Positions 33,050 to 42,031 of a stretch of 64,000 nucleotides of DNA are shown here, piece by piece. Positions within the stretch are counted from its first letter, which is position 1, and every line of letters starts with the position of its first letter. The position numbers and the translations under genes are program-made. The notes beneath the pieces were generated by a model, which ran no database searches, was not told the origin of the DNA, and saw only the letters and a program-made list of their open reading frames with translations. Source of the DNA: Bradyrhizobium stylosanthis (GTDB lineage: Bacteria; Pseudomonadota; Alphaproteobacteria; Rhizobiales; Xanthobacteraceae); assembly GCF_001641335.1 (NCBI RefSeq), contig NZ_LVEM01000002.1:1343663-1407662 (forward strand), read 5' to 3'.

Positions 33050-33691
33050 ATGGCAGTGAGATTCCGTTTCGCGCGCACTTTGTGTCTGGCCCTCGTGCTG
33101 GGGACCGCCGGCCTTGCTCCGGCCCTGGCCCAGCAGATTGAGCCGCCGTCCCCGCAAGGCAAGCAGAAGAAGCTCCCGGAAGCGCCGTCCAAGCTGCCCA
33201 AGGTCGACCGCAGCAAGAATCTCGATTTCCTGTTCGGCGCGCTGAAGGCAGCGCCCGACGAGGCCAGCGCCAAGCATGTCGAGGCGAGGATCTGGGCGAT
33301 CTGGCTGCAGACCCCGAGCGACACCGCGGCGCTGTTGATGCAGCGGGCCAAGACCGCAGTCGACGCGCAGAAGATCGAGATTGCGATCAAGCTGCTGGAT
33401 TCGGTGATCAAGCTCCGGCCCGATTACATCGAGGCGTGGAACCGGCGCGCGACGCTCTATTACATGCAGAACGATTACGGCCGCTCGCTCGCCGACATCC
33501 GCGAGGTGCTGATCCGCGAGCCCCGCCATTTCGGCGCGCTCGCAGGGCTCGGCATGATCATGCAGGAGGTCGGCGACGAGAAGCGTGCGCTCGAGGCCTA
33601 TCGCAAGGCGCTCGCCGTCAATCCGCATCTCGAGAAGATCCCCGACCAGGTCAAGGCGCTGACCGAGAAGGTCGAAGGCCGCGACATCTAG
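33050..33691 (+). CDS. Exported TPR-repeat protein, 213 aa
   Basis: A signal peptide (MAVRFRFARTLCLALVLG, cleavage near APALAQQ) precedes a Pro/Lys-rich linker and about three TPR-like repeats, including AIKLLDSVIKLRPDYIEAWN and GDEKRALEAYRKALAVNPHL. TPRs bind protein partners; its periplasmic partner is unknown. The ATG at 33050 is chosen, with the hydrophobic leader directly after it. Confidence 0.82.
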   Translation: MAVRFRFARTLCLALVLGTAGLAPALAQQIEPPSPQGKQKKLPEAPSKLPKVDRSKNLDFLFGALKAAPDEASAKHVEARIWAIWLQTPSDTAALLMQRAKTAVDAQKIEIAIKLLDSVIKLRPDYIEAWNRRATLYYMQNDYGRSLADIREVLIREPRHFGALAGLGMIMQEVGDEKRALEAYRKALAVNPHLEKIPDQVKALTEKVEGRDI

Positions 33692-33815
33692 CCCAAAACT
33701 CGATCCGTTCTTGAGCGAATGCGGCGCCCGCGGGTTAACCACGATGGCAAGCGCGGCGTTTTGAGGGCTATTGCCCGCACGGCCGCAGGCCTACCTGCAT
33801 CGCAGGAGCAAAGCC

Positions 33816-34076
33816 ATGAAGCGTTTGATCTTTGCGGGTAGCTTGCTGCTCGCGTCGGGGACGATGAGCCTCGCCGACGGGTTGTTCTGGGTGGTCGGCA
33901 ACCGCGCCACCGGCAAATGCAACATCGTGACCAGCAATCCGGTCATCAACGGCGATATCTGGTTCGGCGACGGACCCTACAAATCCATGGCCGATGCCAA
34001 GCTTGCCCGTTCGACGATCCGCGCCTGTCCGCCGGTCGCACCCGACGAGGACAAGGACGAGGACAGCTCGGACTAG
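33816..34076 (+). CDS. Small exported protein, 86 aa
   Basis: A signal peptide (MKRLIFAGSLLLASGTMSLA) is followed by a short domain, GLFWVVGNRATGKCNIVTSN, with two Cys (KCNIV and IRACPP) that may form a disulfide. The tail is strongly acidic (DEDKDEDSSD). AGGAG lies upstream of the ATG. No known family. Probably periplasmic. Confidence 0.75.
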   Translation: MKRLIFAGSLLLASGTMSLADGLFWVVGNRATGKCNIVTSNPVINGDIWFGDGPYKSMADAKLARSTIRACPPVAPDEDKDEDSSD

Positions 34077-34091
34077 GTCGCCGGCTGCACG

Positions 34092-34274
34092 TTAATGCAG
34101 GGCGCTCCCGCCGCGCTCGGCGAGGCCGCGATCGGCCACTGCGGCATAAGCCTTCGCAAGCTCGGTCTCGAGGTGCTCGTTGATGAGGAGCAGCGCGCGC
34201 ACGGCACCGCGCAGGTCGCCGTTGCAGCTCGCTACGATCTCGTCGATCGCAGTGTCGTTGGATCTGATGCTCAT
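34092..34274 (-). CDS. Hypothetical protein, 60 aa
   Basis: MSIRSNDTAIDEIVASCNGD begins a helical, cytosolic protein with no known domain; ALLLINEHLETELAKAYAAV could form an amphipathic or coiled helix. The ATG at 34274 follows CGGAGAATTTCG. It overlaps no other gene and the composition is protein-like. Function unknown. Confidence 0.55.
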   Translation of the reverse strand: MSIRSNDTAIDEIVASCNGDLRGAVRALLLINEHLETELAKAYAAVADRGLAERGGSALH

Positions 34275-34601
34275 CGAAATTCTCCGGTTCAAATCAGGAC
34301 AAATCCTGCCGGCCTTTCCCGCATTCCCCGAGGTCGCGGGGAGGATCGGCGCCCACCCGCGTGTAAGAGGCGGAACCGACCGTGGCGATTATAAGGAAAC
34401 CGCGATGACGGCTCCATGAAGCTGTTCCGAAGCTTGCGTGCGAACAAGAAAAACGTTGATTCCATTGATCTTTTTCAGCCCGCAATTATGCACATATCCA
34501 CAGCCCCTCATTTCCGGTGGAAGTGGAGGAGAGCCTCGGGCGAAACTGCCCTGCGCAGCATTCGTAGTTGTGAAGTGCCCTGGATTGCCCGGATTCTCTC
34601 C
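34275..34601. other. Upstream region of the alpha/beta hydrolase gene
   Basis: A 327-bp gap. A possible longer N-terminus of the hydrolase could start at 34416, but the sequence from there to 34602 is basic and not family-like. No other ORF, repeat or RNA seen. Confidence 0.35.
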
Positions 34602-35558
34602 ATGATCGTGATCTCAGTCGTGACGGCGCTGGTCCTGCTGGCGCTGGCCACGCAGGCCGGCGTCGTGGCCGTGCAGCGTGCCTTTCCGCCGCAGGGCCGC
34701 ATGGTCGAGGTCGACGGCGCGAGCCTTCATGTCGTTGACATCGGCCCGCGCGAGGCCGGCCTGCCGATCGTGATGCTGCACGGCGCAAGCTCCAATCTCG
34801 AAGCGATGCGGCGTCCGCTCGGCGATCTTCTCGCCAAGAATCACCGCGTCATCCTGATCGACCGTCCCGGCCACGGCTGGAGCACGCGTGCGCGGCGGCA
34901 GGATTCGACGCCGCAGGTTCAGGCCCGGATGATCGACGAGGCGCTTGGCAAGCTCGGCATCGCGCGCGCGGTCTTCGTGGTGCATTCCTGGAGCGGTGCG
35001 CTCGGCGCGCGCCTCGCACTCGATCATCCCTCCCGCGTCGCCGGCCTCGTGATGCTGGCGCCGGTCACCCATCCCTGGCGCGGCGGCGTCGGGCGCTACA
35101 ACGAACTGATCGCAACGCCCGTGATCGGCCCGCTGCTCGCCTACACCATCACGCTGCCGCTCGGCTATTTCGTCACCGAAGCCGGCGCGCGCAACGTGTT
35201 CCTGCCGCAGACCATGCCGGATGGTTTCGTGCAGGACTCCGCGACGCCGCTGTTGCTGCGCCCGCGCGAGTTCATCGCCAATGCCTATGATCTGGTGACG
35301 CTGAAGGAGGCCGTTGTCGCGCAAGTGGCGCGCTATGGCGAGATCACTGCGCCGGTCACGATCATCGCCGGCGAGCCCGACAAGACGGTGAAGACCGGCA
35401 TCCACGCGCGTCCGTTCGCCGCGACCGTGCCGAATGCAAAGCTGATCGTGCTACCCGATCTCGGTCACATGGTGCAGAACGCGGTGCCGGATCTCGTGAC
35501 GTCGGAGATCGAGGCGATGATCGGGAAGATCGCGCCGGCGCGGGCCGCCGCCGACTAG
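34602..35558 (+). CDS. Alpha/beta hydrolase, membrane anchored
   Basis: A 318-aa hydrolase. An N-terminal hydrophobic segment (MIVISVVTALVLLALATQAG) is a signal anchor. The catalytic nucleophile is in FVVHSWSGALGARL, the acid in IAGEPDKTVK, and the His in PDLGHMVQN; the oxyanion region is VMLHGASSNL. The lid sits between about 150 and 230. It is a general esterase/lipase-like protein of unknown substrate. The ATG at 34602 is preferred over longer frames. Confidence 0.85.
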   Translation: MIVISVVTALVLLALATQAGVVAVQRAFPPQGRMVEVDGASLHVVDIGPREAGLPIVMLHGASSNLEAMRRPLGDLLAKNHRVILIDRPGHGWSTRARRQDSTPQVQARMIDEALGKLGIARAVFVVHSWSGALGARLALDHPSRVAGLVMLAPVTHPWRGGVGRYNELIATPVIGPLLAYTITLPLGYFVTEAGARNVFLPQTMPDGFVQDSATPLLLRPREFIANAYDLVTLKEAVVAQVARYGEITAPVTIIAGEPDKTVKTGIHARPFAATVPNAKLIVLPDLGHMVQNAVPDLVTSEIEAMIGKIAPARAAAD

Positions 35559-35608
35559 AGCGTTCTCGAGCGAGGTGGATGCCGCCTCGCGGAACGGAAA
35601 CGCGTCAA
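35559..35608. repeat. AGCGTTCTCGAGCGAGGTGG repeat element
   Basis: An intergenic element directly after the hydrolase stop, with partial inverted symmetry between GCGTTCTC and GGAAACGCG. It resembles a widespread Bradyrhizobium repeat that often accompanies the GCATGATC palindrome. Only one copy is in this window. Confidence 0.45.
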
Positions 35609-35658
35609 ACAAAAAGCCGGAGCCTCGGCTCTGACCCGGTCAGAACCGAAGCTCCGGC
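35604..35658 (-). terminator. Factor-independent terminator of the cytochrome c gene
   Basis: GCCGGAGC pairs with GCTCCGGC as the outer stem, and an inner TCTGAC/GTCAGA pairing extends the hairpin. Read on the minus strand the stem is followed by GGCTTTTTGTTTG, a good U-tract. It lies 18 bases beyond the cytochrome stop. Confidence 0.85.
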
Positions 35659-35675
35659 GATCGCCGTTTGCGCGC

Positions 35676-36071
35676 TTACTGCTTGATCTTCCCGTCCTTG
35701 TCGAACTGAGAGATGAAGGCCCAGAGATTGTTGACCTCGTTCTCGTTCTTGATGCCGGCGAACGCCATCTTGGTGCCGGGGATCTTGGCCTTGGGGTCCT
35801 TGATGTATTCCTTGAACGTGGCTTCGTCCCAGGTGATGCCGGAATTCTTGTTCGCGTCCGAATAATTGTAGTCCGGCGCGGTGCCCGACTTGCGGCCGTT
35901 GAGGCCGTTGAGCTCCGGGCCGACCTTGTTCTTGGCGCCTTCGCCGATCGCGTGGCAGGCCAGGCATTTGTTGAATGACGATTTGCCGGCCGCGACATCC
36001 TGCGCCATCGCGGCGGGTGCGGTGGCAGTCACGGTGAGGATCATCAGTGCGCCAAAAGTCAGTTTTGTCAT
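35676..36071 (-). CDS. Class I cytochrome c
   Basis: A 131-aa periplasmic c-type cytochrome. A signal peptide (MTKLTFGALMILTVTATAPA, cleavage after AMA) precedes the heme site KCLACHAIG (CXXCH). The distal Met is in GTKMAFAG near residue 105. The length and KVGPELNGLNGRK match c2/c550-type electron carriers. It would carry electrons from a bc1-like complex to an oxidase or another acceptor. A strong terminator follows. Confidence 0.93.
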   Translation of the reverse strand: MTKLTFGALMILTVTATAPAAMAQDVAAGKSSFNKCLACHAIGEGAKNKVGPELNGLNGRKSGTAPDYNYSDANKNSGITWDEATFKEYIKDPKAKIPGTKMAFAGIKNENEVNNLWAFISQFDKDGKIKQ

Positions 36072-36338
36072 CGGGTGCTCTTCGTCTCTTCCCTGGTGGG
36101 TCTGGCCTGTTCAGTGTCCTTGCCTGGTCGGCAGTCGTCGAACCCACCGGTTTTGGCAGGCCCGCCCGGCTTGGACAAGCCACGAAACCATGACAGGTTT
36201 CATCATTTCCTACTTGTCCCAGAGCGAACTCGCCGAAGATCGCTGCTCCGACTTTCGGATGGCCTACCCAAACAGGCGCGGACATGATTGATTTGTCGTG
36301 ATAAATCGACCGTTCGCCGCGATTGGAAGGAAAGTGCC

Positions 36339-37832
36339 ATGGCCATCATGATGCCTGCGAGTGACCAGGCCGTGCTCGCGCGCCGCGCTGAGATCGTGGC
36401 TGCATTGCGCGCAATCGTGCCCGGCGAAGGCGTGATCGACAGCGCAGCCGAGATGCGGGCCTATGAATCGGACGGGCTGACCGCCTACCGGCAGCCGCCG
36501 ATGGTCGTGGTTCTGCCCGACACGACCGAACAGGTCTCGCTGGTCCTGAAATATTGTGCCGCACAAGGCATCAAGGTGGTGCCGCGCGGCTCCGGCACCT
36601 CGCTGTCCGGCGGCGCGCTCCCGCTCGAGGACGGCGTCCTGCTCGGCCTCGGCAAGTTCAAGCGCATCCGCGAGATCGATTTCGACAACCGCGTCGTCGT
36701 CACCGAGCCCGGCGTCACCAATCTTGCGATCAGCCAGGCGGTCGCGCATGCCGGCTTCTATTACGCCCCCGATCCGTCCTCGCAGATCGCCTGCTCGATC
36801 GGCGGCAATGTCGCGGAGAATTCCGGCGGCGTGCACTGCCTGAAATACGGCATGACCACCAACAACGTGCTCGGCTGCGAGATCGTGCTGATGAGCGGCG
36901 AGATCCTGCGCATCGGCGGCAAATCCGCCGAGAACCCCGGCTACGATCTGATGGGCGTCATCACCGGCTCGGAAGGGCTGCTCGGCGTCATCACCGAGAT
37001 CACGGTGCGCATCCTGCAGAAGCCGGAAACGGCGCGCGCGCTGATGGTCGGCTTCGCGCAAGTCGAGGCGGCCGGCGAATGCGTCGCGCGCATCATCGGC
37101 GCCGGCATCATTCCCGGCGGCATGGAGATGATGGACAAGCCCGCGATCCACGCCGCCGAGGCCTTCGTCCATGCCGGTTATCCGCTCGACGTCGAGGCGC
37201 TGCTCATCATCGAGCTCGACGGTCCCAAGATCGAGGTCGACGAGCTGATCACGCGGGTCGAGACCATCGCCAATGCCTGCGGCTCGACCACCTGCCAGAT
37301 CTCGACCTCGGAGGCCGAGCGCAACCTGTTCTGGGCCGGCCGGAAAGCGGCATTCCCCGCGGTGGGGCGCATCTCACCCGACTATCTCTGCATGGACGGC
37401 ACCATTCCGCGCGGCGCGCTGCCGAAGGCGCTCGCCCGCATCCGCGAGCTCTCTGAAAAGTACCAGCTCGGCTGCGCCAATGTGTTCCACGCCGGCGACG
37501 GCAATCTGCATCCGCTGATCCTCTACGATGCCAACAAGCCCGGCGAGATCGAGCGCGCCGAAGCCTTCGGCGCCGACGTCCTGCGCGCCTGCGTCGAGTT
37601 CGGCGGCGTGCTCACCGGCGAGCATGGCGTCGGCATCGAGAAGCGCGATCTCATGCCCGACATGTTCACCGAGATCGACCTCAACCAGCAGCAGCGCCTG
37701 AAATGCGCCTTCGACGCGCAGGGCCTGCTCAATCCCGGAAAAGTGTTCCCGACCCTGCACCGCTGCGCGGAGCTCGGCCGGATGCATGTCCATGCCGGCA
37801 AGCTGGCATTCCCGGATCTGCCGCGGTTCTAG
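36339..37832 (+). CDS. glcD: Glycolate oxidase subunit GlcD (FAD-linked oxidase)
   Basis: A 497-aa FAD-binding subunit of glycolate dehydrogenase, which oxidises glycolate (and D-lactate) to glyoxylate or pyruvate. The PCMH-type FAD domain includes VVPRGSGTSLSGGALPLEDG, and the C-terminal domain includes FHAGDGNLHPLILYD and GEHGVGIEKRDL. It works with GlcE and GlcF, encoded 760 bp downstream after an opposed gene. The ATG at 36339 follows GGAAGG. Confidence 0.94.
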   Translation: MAIMMPASDQAVLARRAEIVAALRAIVPGEGVIDSAAEMRAYESDGLTAYRQPPMVVVLPDTTEQVSLVLKYCAAQGIKVVPRGSGTSLSGGALPLEDGVLLGLGKFKRIREIDFDNRVVVTEPGVTNLAISQAVAHAGFYYAPDPSSQIACSIGGNVAENSGGVHCLKYGMTTNNVLGCEIVLMSGEILRIGGKSAENPGYDLMGVITGSEGLLGVITEITVRILQKPETARALMVGFAQVEAAGECVARIIGAGIIPGGMEMMDKPAIHAAEAFVHAGYPLDVEALLIIELDGPKIEVDELITRVETIANACGSTTCQISTSEAERNLFWAGRKAAFPAVGRISPDYLCMDGTIPRGALPKALARIRELSEKYQLGCANVFHAGDGNLHPLILYDANKPGEIERAEAFGADVLRACVEFGGVLTGEHGVGIEKRDLMPDMFTEIDLNQQQRLKCAFDAQGLLNPGKVFPTLHRCAELGRMHVHAGKLAFPDLPRF

Positions 37833-37844
37833 GGTAACCACGTG

Positions 37845-37879
37845 AAGGGAAGGGACTTGCGGTGCAAGCCCCTCCCTTT
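37845..37879. terminator. Bidirectional stem-loop between glcD and the monooxygenase gene
   Basis: AAGGGAAGGGACTTGC and GCAAGCCCCTCCCTT form a long hairpin with one bulge and one mismatch around GGT, placed between convergent genes. No strong U-run follows on the plus strand. Confidence 0.55.
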
Positions 37880-37887
37880 GTGACCGC

Positions 37888-38376
37888 TTACAGCAATCCG
37901 TATTGCGCCCGCTCGCGCTTCGCCAGCAGCGGCAGGGCCTGGCCGGCGATCAGGGTCTTGAAATGCGCGCTCTCCTGGTGGGCTTTGAACGCGGCCTCGT
38001 CACGGAACAGCTCGTAGAACAGGAACTGCGCCGGATTGTCCTTGGCCCGCGAGATCAGGAACAGCTTGACGCCGTCCTCGCGCTGCGCCTCCGGCAGGAA
38101 GCGGTCGAGGATCCCTGCGACCCTGTCGGCCTCGCCCGGCTTTGCCTCCCATTGCGCGACGACGAGCAGACCGCCGCCGTCGACGGCGTCGCTGAGGGAT
38201 TTCTGCGTGGCATAGTGATTCATCGTGCTTCCTCCTTGCTGCTGGGCTTGAGATGACGCCGCCGTCCATGGCGAGAGATAGATCGCCAGCACGGCGCCGA
38301 AGGCCCTGATGACTGATCTGCGGCTGAACGCTTCGTGGGGGCGCGGCACCGGCCGCGCCTGGATCGATCGCTTCAT
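37888..38376 (-). CDS. Antibiotic biosynthesis monooxygenase (ABM) domain protein, possibly Tat-exported
   Basis: An ABM/quinol monooxygenase-like dimeric alpha-beta barrel (LLVVAQWEAKPGEADRVAGI, FYELFRDEAAFKAHQ). From ATG 38376 (after GGAGACGGAC) a leader contains FSRRSVIRAF followed by a hydrophobic stretch and AQ, a convincing Tat signal. A second start at 38223 (MNHYATQK), with an excellent AGGAGG, would give a 111-aa cytosolic form. Both forms could be made; I list the longer. It is unusual that this gene lies opposed between glcD and glcE. Confidence 0.78.
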   Translation of the reverse strand: MKRSIQARPVPRPHEAFSRRSVIRAFGAVLAIYLSPWTAASSQAQQQGGSTMNHYATQKSLSDAVDGGGLLVVAQWEAKPGEADRVAGILDRFLPEAQREDGVKLFLISRAKDNPAQFLFYELFRDEAAFKAHQESAHFKTLIAGQALPLLAKRERAQYGLL

Positions 38377-38593
38377 GTCCGTCTCCATCGGTTGGTCTCA
38401 TTGCGATCGGCGCAGACTTGTAGCGGTGGCCTGCCGGCTTTGGTTCGCCGGTGATCGAAGTGTCGATGTCGTGAACGCTTCGATTGTGGTCGAAGCGTCG
38501 TGGTAGCGAAACAGGTGAAGGGCGAGCGGAGGCGACCGCCGGATGTCACGCCGCATTTGATTTTGGCGGCGAATTTCGCTACCGGCTTTTCCC

Positions 38594-39832
38594 GTGGATA
38601 CGCTCAGGGTCAGAGACGCCAAAGACGTCGAAGAGGTGGTGCGCGCGGCGATTGCCAACGAGCAGCCGCTCGAGATCATCGGTCATGGCAGCAAGCGCAG
38701 CATCGGCCACGCGATGGCGACCAACGCCGTGCTCGACGTCTCCGCGCTGAACGCCGTCACCTCCTACGAGCCCAACGAGCTGATCATCACGCTGCAGGCC
38801 GGCGCGCCGCTGGCCGACGTGCTGTCGCTGATCGATGCCAAGAACCAGCAATTCGCCTTCGAACCGATGAACACGGCGCCGCTGCTCGGCACGCCCGCGC
38901 TCGGGACGATCGGCGGCATGATCGCGGCCGGGCTGGCCGGGCCGCGGCGCATCAGGGCGGGCGGGGCGCGCGACCACCTCCTGGGGGCGTACGCCGTCTC
39001 GGGTTTCGGCGACAGCTTCAAGACCGGCGGCAAGGTGGTGAAGAACGTCACCGGCTACGACCTTTGCAAGCTGCTCGCGGGGTCCTGGGGCACGCTGTCG
39101 GTGATGACCGAGGTCACGCTCAAGGTGATGCCGAAGCCCGAGGCCGAGCGGACGCTGCTGCTGCGCGGGCTGGACGATGCCGTCGCCAACAAGGCGATGA
39201 CCGCGGCGCTGGGCTCGCCCTTCGATGTCTCGGGCGCCGCGCACCTGCCGAAATCGGCATTCCGGGCCAAAACCGACGGGCTCGGCGACATCGCAGGCCA
39301 GGGCGAGGCGCTGACCGTGCTGCGGCTCGAGGGCATCACGGCGTCGGCTGCGCATCGCGCCGGCTCGCTGCGCGAACTGCTGGCGCCGTTCGGAACCGCG
39401 ACGCTGATCGAGGACGCCCCGTCGTCCACGCTGTGGGCCACCATCCGTGACGTCCTGCCGTTCGCGGCCGGCGGCGCGCTGGGGAGCTGGCCGGTCTGGC
39501 GGATCGTCTGCCCGCCGGCCTCGGGCGCGGCGCTCGGCACGCAATTGGCGCGCGAGACCGGGGGCGACGTGATCTATGATTGGGGCGGCGGGCTGATCTG
39601 GGCCGCATTGCCGCCGAAGGGCGACGCGCATGCCCCGGCCGTTCGTGCGCGCGCGAATGCGGTCGGGGGTCATGCCGCGCTGATCCGGGCGGCCGAGGAC
39701 GTCAGGCGCGAGGTCGATGTGTTCCATCCGCAGGCGCCCGGCATTGCCGCCCTGAGCGAGCGCGTGCGCGCCAGCTTCGATCCGAAGATCATTCTCAACC
39801 GGGGGCGCCTCAGCCGGGGCGCTGCTGCATGA
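38594..39832 (+). CDS. glcE: Glycolate oxidase subunit GlcE
   Basis: A 412-aa FAD-binding subunit. The PCMH domain begins near PLEIIGHGSKRSIGHAMA and continues with EPMNTAPLLGTPALGTIGGM and SFKTGGKVVKNVTGYDLCKL. It pairs with GlcD in the membrane-associated glycolate dehydrogenase complex. Its stop overlaps the glcF start (ATGA), so the two are translationally coupled. Confidence 0.93.
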   Translation: MDTLRVRDAKDVEEVVRAAIANEQPLEIIGHGSKRSIGHAMATNAVLDVSALNAVTSYEPNELIITLQAGAPLADVLSLIDAKNQQFAFEPMNTAPLLGTPALGTIGGMIAAGLAGPRRIRAGGARDHLLGAYAVSGFGDSFKTGGKVVKNVTGYDLCKLLAGSWGTLSVMTEVTLKVMPKPEAERTLLLRGLDDAVANKAMTAALGSPFDVSGAAHLPKSAFRAKTDGLGDIAGQGEALTVLRLEGITASAAHRAGSLRELLAPFGTATLIEDAPSSTLWATIRDVLPFAAGGALGSWPVWRIVCPPASGAALGTQLARETGGDVIYDWGGGLIWAALPPKGDAHAPAVRARANAVGGHAALIRAAEDVRREVDVFHPQAPGIAALSERVRASFDPKIILNRGRLSRGAAA

Positions 39833-41151
39833 AGACCGAATTCTCACTCGCGCAGCTCGCCGATCCCGATATCGCGGAAGCCGACAAGATCCTGCGCGCC
39901 TGCGTCCATTGCGGCTTCTGCACTGCAACCTGTCCGACCTATGTGCTGCTCGGCGACGAGCTCGATAGCCCGCGCGGCCGCATCTATCTGATCAAGGAGA
40001 TGCTGGAGAAGGACCAGACGCCGACGGCCGAGGTGGTCAAGCATGTCGACCGCTGCCTGTCGTGCCTGGCCTGCATGACGACCTGCCCCTCGGGCGTGAA
40101 CTACATGCATCTCGTCGACCAGGCCCGTGTCAGGATCGAGCAGCGCTATCAGCGCCCGCTATCCGAGCGGCTGCTGCGCCAGGTGCTGGCTTTCGTCCTG
40201 CCGGACCCCAAGCGTTTTCGCGCCAGCATGGTGCTGGCGCGGCTGGCCCGCCCGCTCGCCGTGTTGCTGCCGACGCCGCGTCCCTCGGCGACGCCAGGCC
40301 TGATTCAGCGCCTCAAGGCGATGCTGGCCCTGGCGCCGAACCGGCTGCCGGCGCCGGGCGCGCTTCCGGGCAGCGTGTTTGCGGCGCTCGGCAAGAAGCG
40401 GGGCCGGGTCGCGCTGCTGCAGGGCTGCGCCCAGCAGGTGCTGGCGCCGCGCATCAACCAGGCCGCCATCAGCCTGCTGACCCGCCACGGCATCGAGGTC
40501 GTGCTGGTCAGGGACGAGCAGTGCTGCGGTGCGCTGACCCATCACCTCGGCAATGACCAGGACGCGCTGGCGCGGGCTCGCGCCAACGTCGCGGCATGGC
40601 GGAAGGAAGCGGCCGGCGAGGGGCTCGACGCCATCCTGGTGACGACCTCCGGTTGCGGCACGGTCATCAAGGATTACGGCTACCTCCTGCGTGAGGACAC
40701 TGCGTTTGCCGCCGATGCGGCGAACGTGTCCGCGCTCGCCAAGGACATCACCGAATACGTCGCCGGTCTCGAGCTCGCACCGAGCACGCGACAGGACGAC
40801 ATCGTCGTCGCCTATCACTCCGCATGCTCGTTGCAGCACGGACAGAAAATCACGGGCCTTCCGAAAGAATTGCTTTCCAAGAATGGATTCGTGGTGAAAG
40901 ATGTGCCCGAGAGCCATTTGTGTTGCGGTTCGGCGGGGACCTACAACATTCTCCAGCCCGAGCTTGCGGGCCGGTTGCGCGATCGCAAGGTCGCCAACAT
41001 CGCGAGCGTCAAGCCGGACATGATTGCCGCGGGCAATATCGGCTGCATGGTGCAGATTGCCAGTGGCACGTCAGTTCCGGTCGTACACACGATTGAGCTT
41101 CTCGATTGGGCTACGGGCGGGGCGCGGCCGGCACTCAACGCGCAAGGCTGA
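39829..41151 (+). CDS. glcF: Glycolate oxidase iron-sulfur subunit GlcF
   Basis: A 440-aa iron-sulfur subunit that transfers electrons to quinone. Two [4Fe-4S] motifs are visible, CVHCGFCTATCPTY and CLSCLACMTTCPSG near the N-terminus. The two CCG-type motifs are DEQCCGALTHHLG and SHLCCGSAGTYN. The start ATG at 39829 overlaps glcE by 4 bases. It completes a GlcDEF complex together with glcD upstream. Confidence 0.95.
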   Translation: MKTEFSLAQLADPDIAEADKILRACVHCGFCTATCPTYVLLGDELDSPRGRIYLIKEMLEKDQTPTAEVVKHVDRCLSCLACMTTCPSGVNYMHLVDQARVRIEQRYQRPLSERLLRQVLAFVLPDPKRFRASMVLARLARPLAVLLPTPRPSATPGLIQRLKAMLALAPNRLPAPGALPGSVFAALGKKRGRVALLQGCAQQVLAPRINQAAISLLTRHGIEVVLVRDEQCCGALTHHLGNDQDALARARANVAAWRKEAAGEGLDAILVTTSGCGTVIKDYGYLLREDTAFAADAANVSALAKDITEYVAGLELAPSTRQDDIVVAYHSACSLQHGQKITGLPKELLSKNGFVVKDVPESHLCCGSAGTYNILQPELAGRLRDRKVANIASVKPDMIAAGNIGCMVQIASGTSVPVVHTIELLDWATGGARPALNAQG

Positions 41152-41251
41152 GACTTCGAATTCTGAGGTTTCGAAGTCTGAGCTCTCGTCCGGAGGTGAC
41201 GGCTGAACGGCGCCCGATCGACCATTGTTTGGCGGCAACAGGAGGACCACG

Positions 41252-41620
41252 ATGGCGAAAGCGAAGAAGAAGAAAAGCAAGAAGGCCAAAAAGGCCAAGA
41301 AGTCAGTAGCGGCGAAGAAGGCGACGAAGAAGAAGGCAGCCAAGAAGTCCGCGAAGAAATCTGCCAAGAAGTCTGCCAAGAAAACCGTGAAGAAGGCCGC
41401 CCCGAAGAAGGCTGCCAAGAAGACAGCGAAGAAGGCCGCGGCCAAGAAGGCTGCACCGAAGAAGGCCGCAAAGAAGGCTGCACCGAAGAAGGCGAAGGCA
41501 GCTCCCGCGCCGAAGCCGTCAGCGCCGGCGCCAGCACCGGCTCCCGAGCCTGTCGCCGAGACAAGCTGGGCGATGCCTTCGTCTTCTGCGGAAGCCACGC
41601 CGGCCGAGGGACAGAGCTAG
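41252..41620 (+). CDS. Histone H1-like Lys/Ala-rich protein
   Basis: A 122-aa protein, mostly low-complexity, of repeating KKAAKK-type units (MAKAKKKKSKKAKKAKK, then many AKKAAPKKA repeats) with a Pro/Ala-rich acidic-tending tail (PAPAPEPVAETSWA). This resembles bacterial histone H1-like nucleoid proteins that bind DNA through charge. AGGAGG precedes the ATG. It lies 100 bp after glcF and is followed by a strong terminator, so it may be partly cotranscribed with glcEF. Confidence 0.85.
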   Translation: MAKAKKKKSKKAKKAKKSVAAKKATKKKAAKKSAKKSAKKSAKKTVKKAAPKKAAKKTAKKAAAKKAAPKKAAKKAAPKKAKAAPAPKPSAPAPAPAPEPVAETSWAMPSSSAEATPAEGQS

Positions 41621-41677
41621 ACCCAAGGTGAGGCCGAAGCCCGGGTCCAATCCCGCGGCTGGGATCGACAACAGGAA

Positions 41678-41706
41678 GGCCGCAGCGAGGACGCTGCGGC
41701 CTTTTT
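41678..41706 (+). terminator. Factor-independent terminator downstream of the H1-like gene
   Basis: GGCCGCAGC and GCTGCGGCC form a perfect 9-bp stem around a 6-base loop, followed by TTTTT. It ends the H1-like transcript. Confidence 0.9.
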
Positions 41707-42031
41707 GCATCGCGCGAGGGGGGCCGGGGATTCGTCAATCCCGGCGTCAGCTTGATTCGTGGCGTCCGGGGCACGCCGCCGCCGGGCACCGTACTAACCC
41801 GGTCATCGCAATGCACTTTGGAATGCAAATGATGTGGTCGAGAAGACACACTGGCTGACAACCTTTCGTGGAAACGTCAGAACGCCTAAAAAGTCGGCAG
41901 ATGCTCGCCCTTTTTGCTTCACGGTTTTCAGTCCCCGATCCAAATTGCCGCAGTTGTGATTTTTTGACGTCAGATCGTTCGCCCGGGGGGCTTCCGGGAC
42001 ACGACGGGTAGAACTGGTGATGGGGATCGAA
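41707..42031. other. Upstream region of the TorF-type porin gene
   Basis: A 325-bp gap with no convincing ORF. It probably holds the porin promoter and a long leader. GTGATTTTTTGACGTCAG near 41960 is AT-rich relative to its surroundings. No RNA structure could be assigned. Confidence 0.35.

Noticed and set aside
38579..39928. 449-codon minus-strand frame antisense to glcE
   Set aside because: Arg/Gly-rich shadow; glcE on the plus strand has full domain evidence.
41252..41560. Possible CRISPR or tandem repeat
   Set aside because: The periodicity comes from Lys/Ala codons in the H1-like gene; there are no equal spacers.
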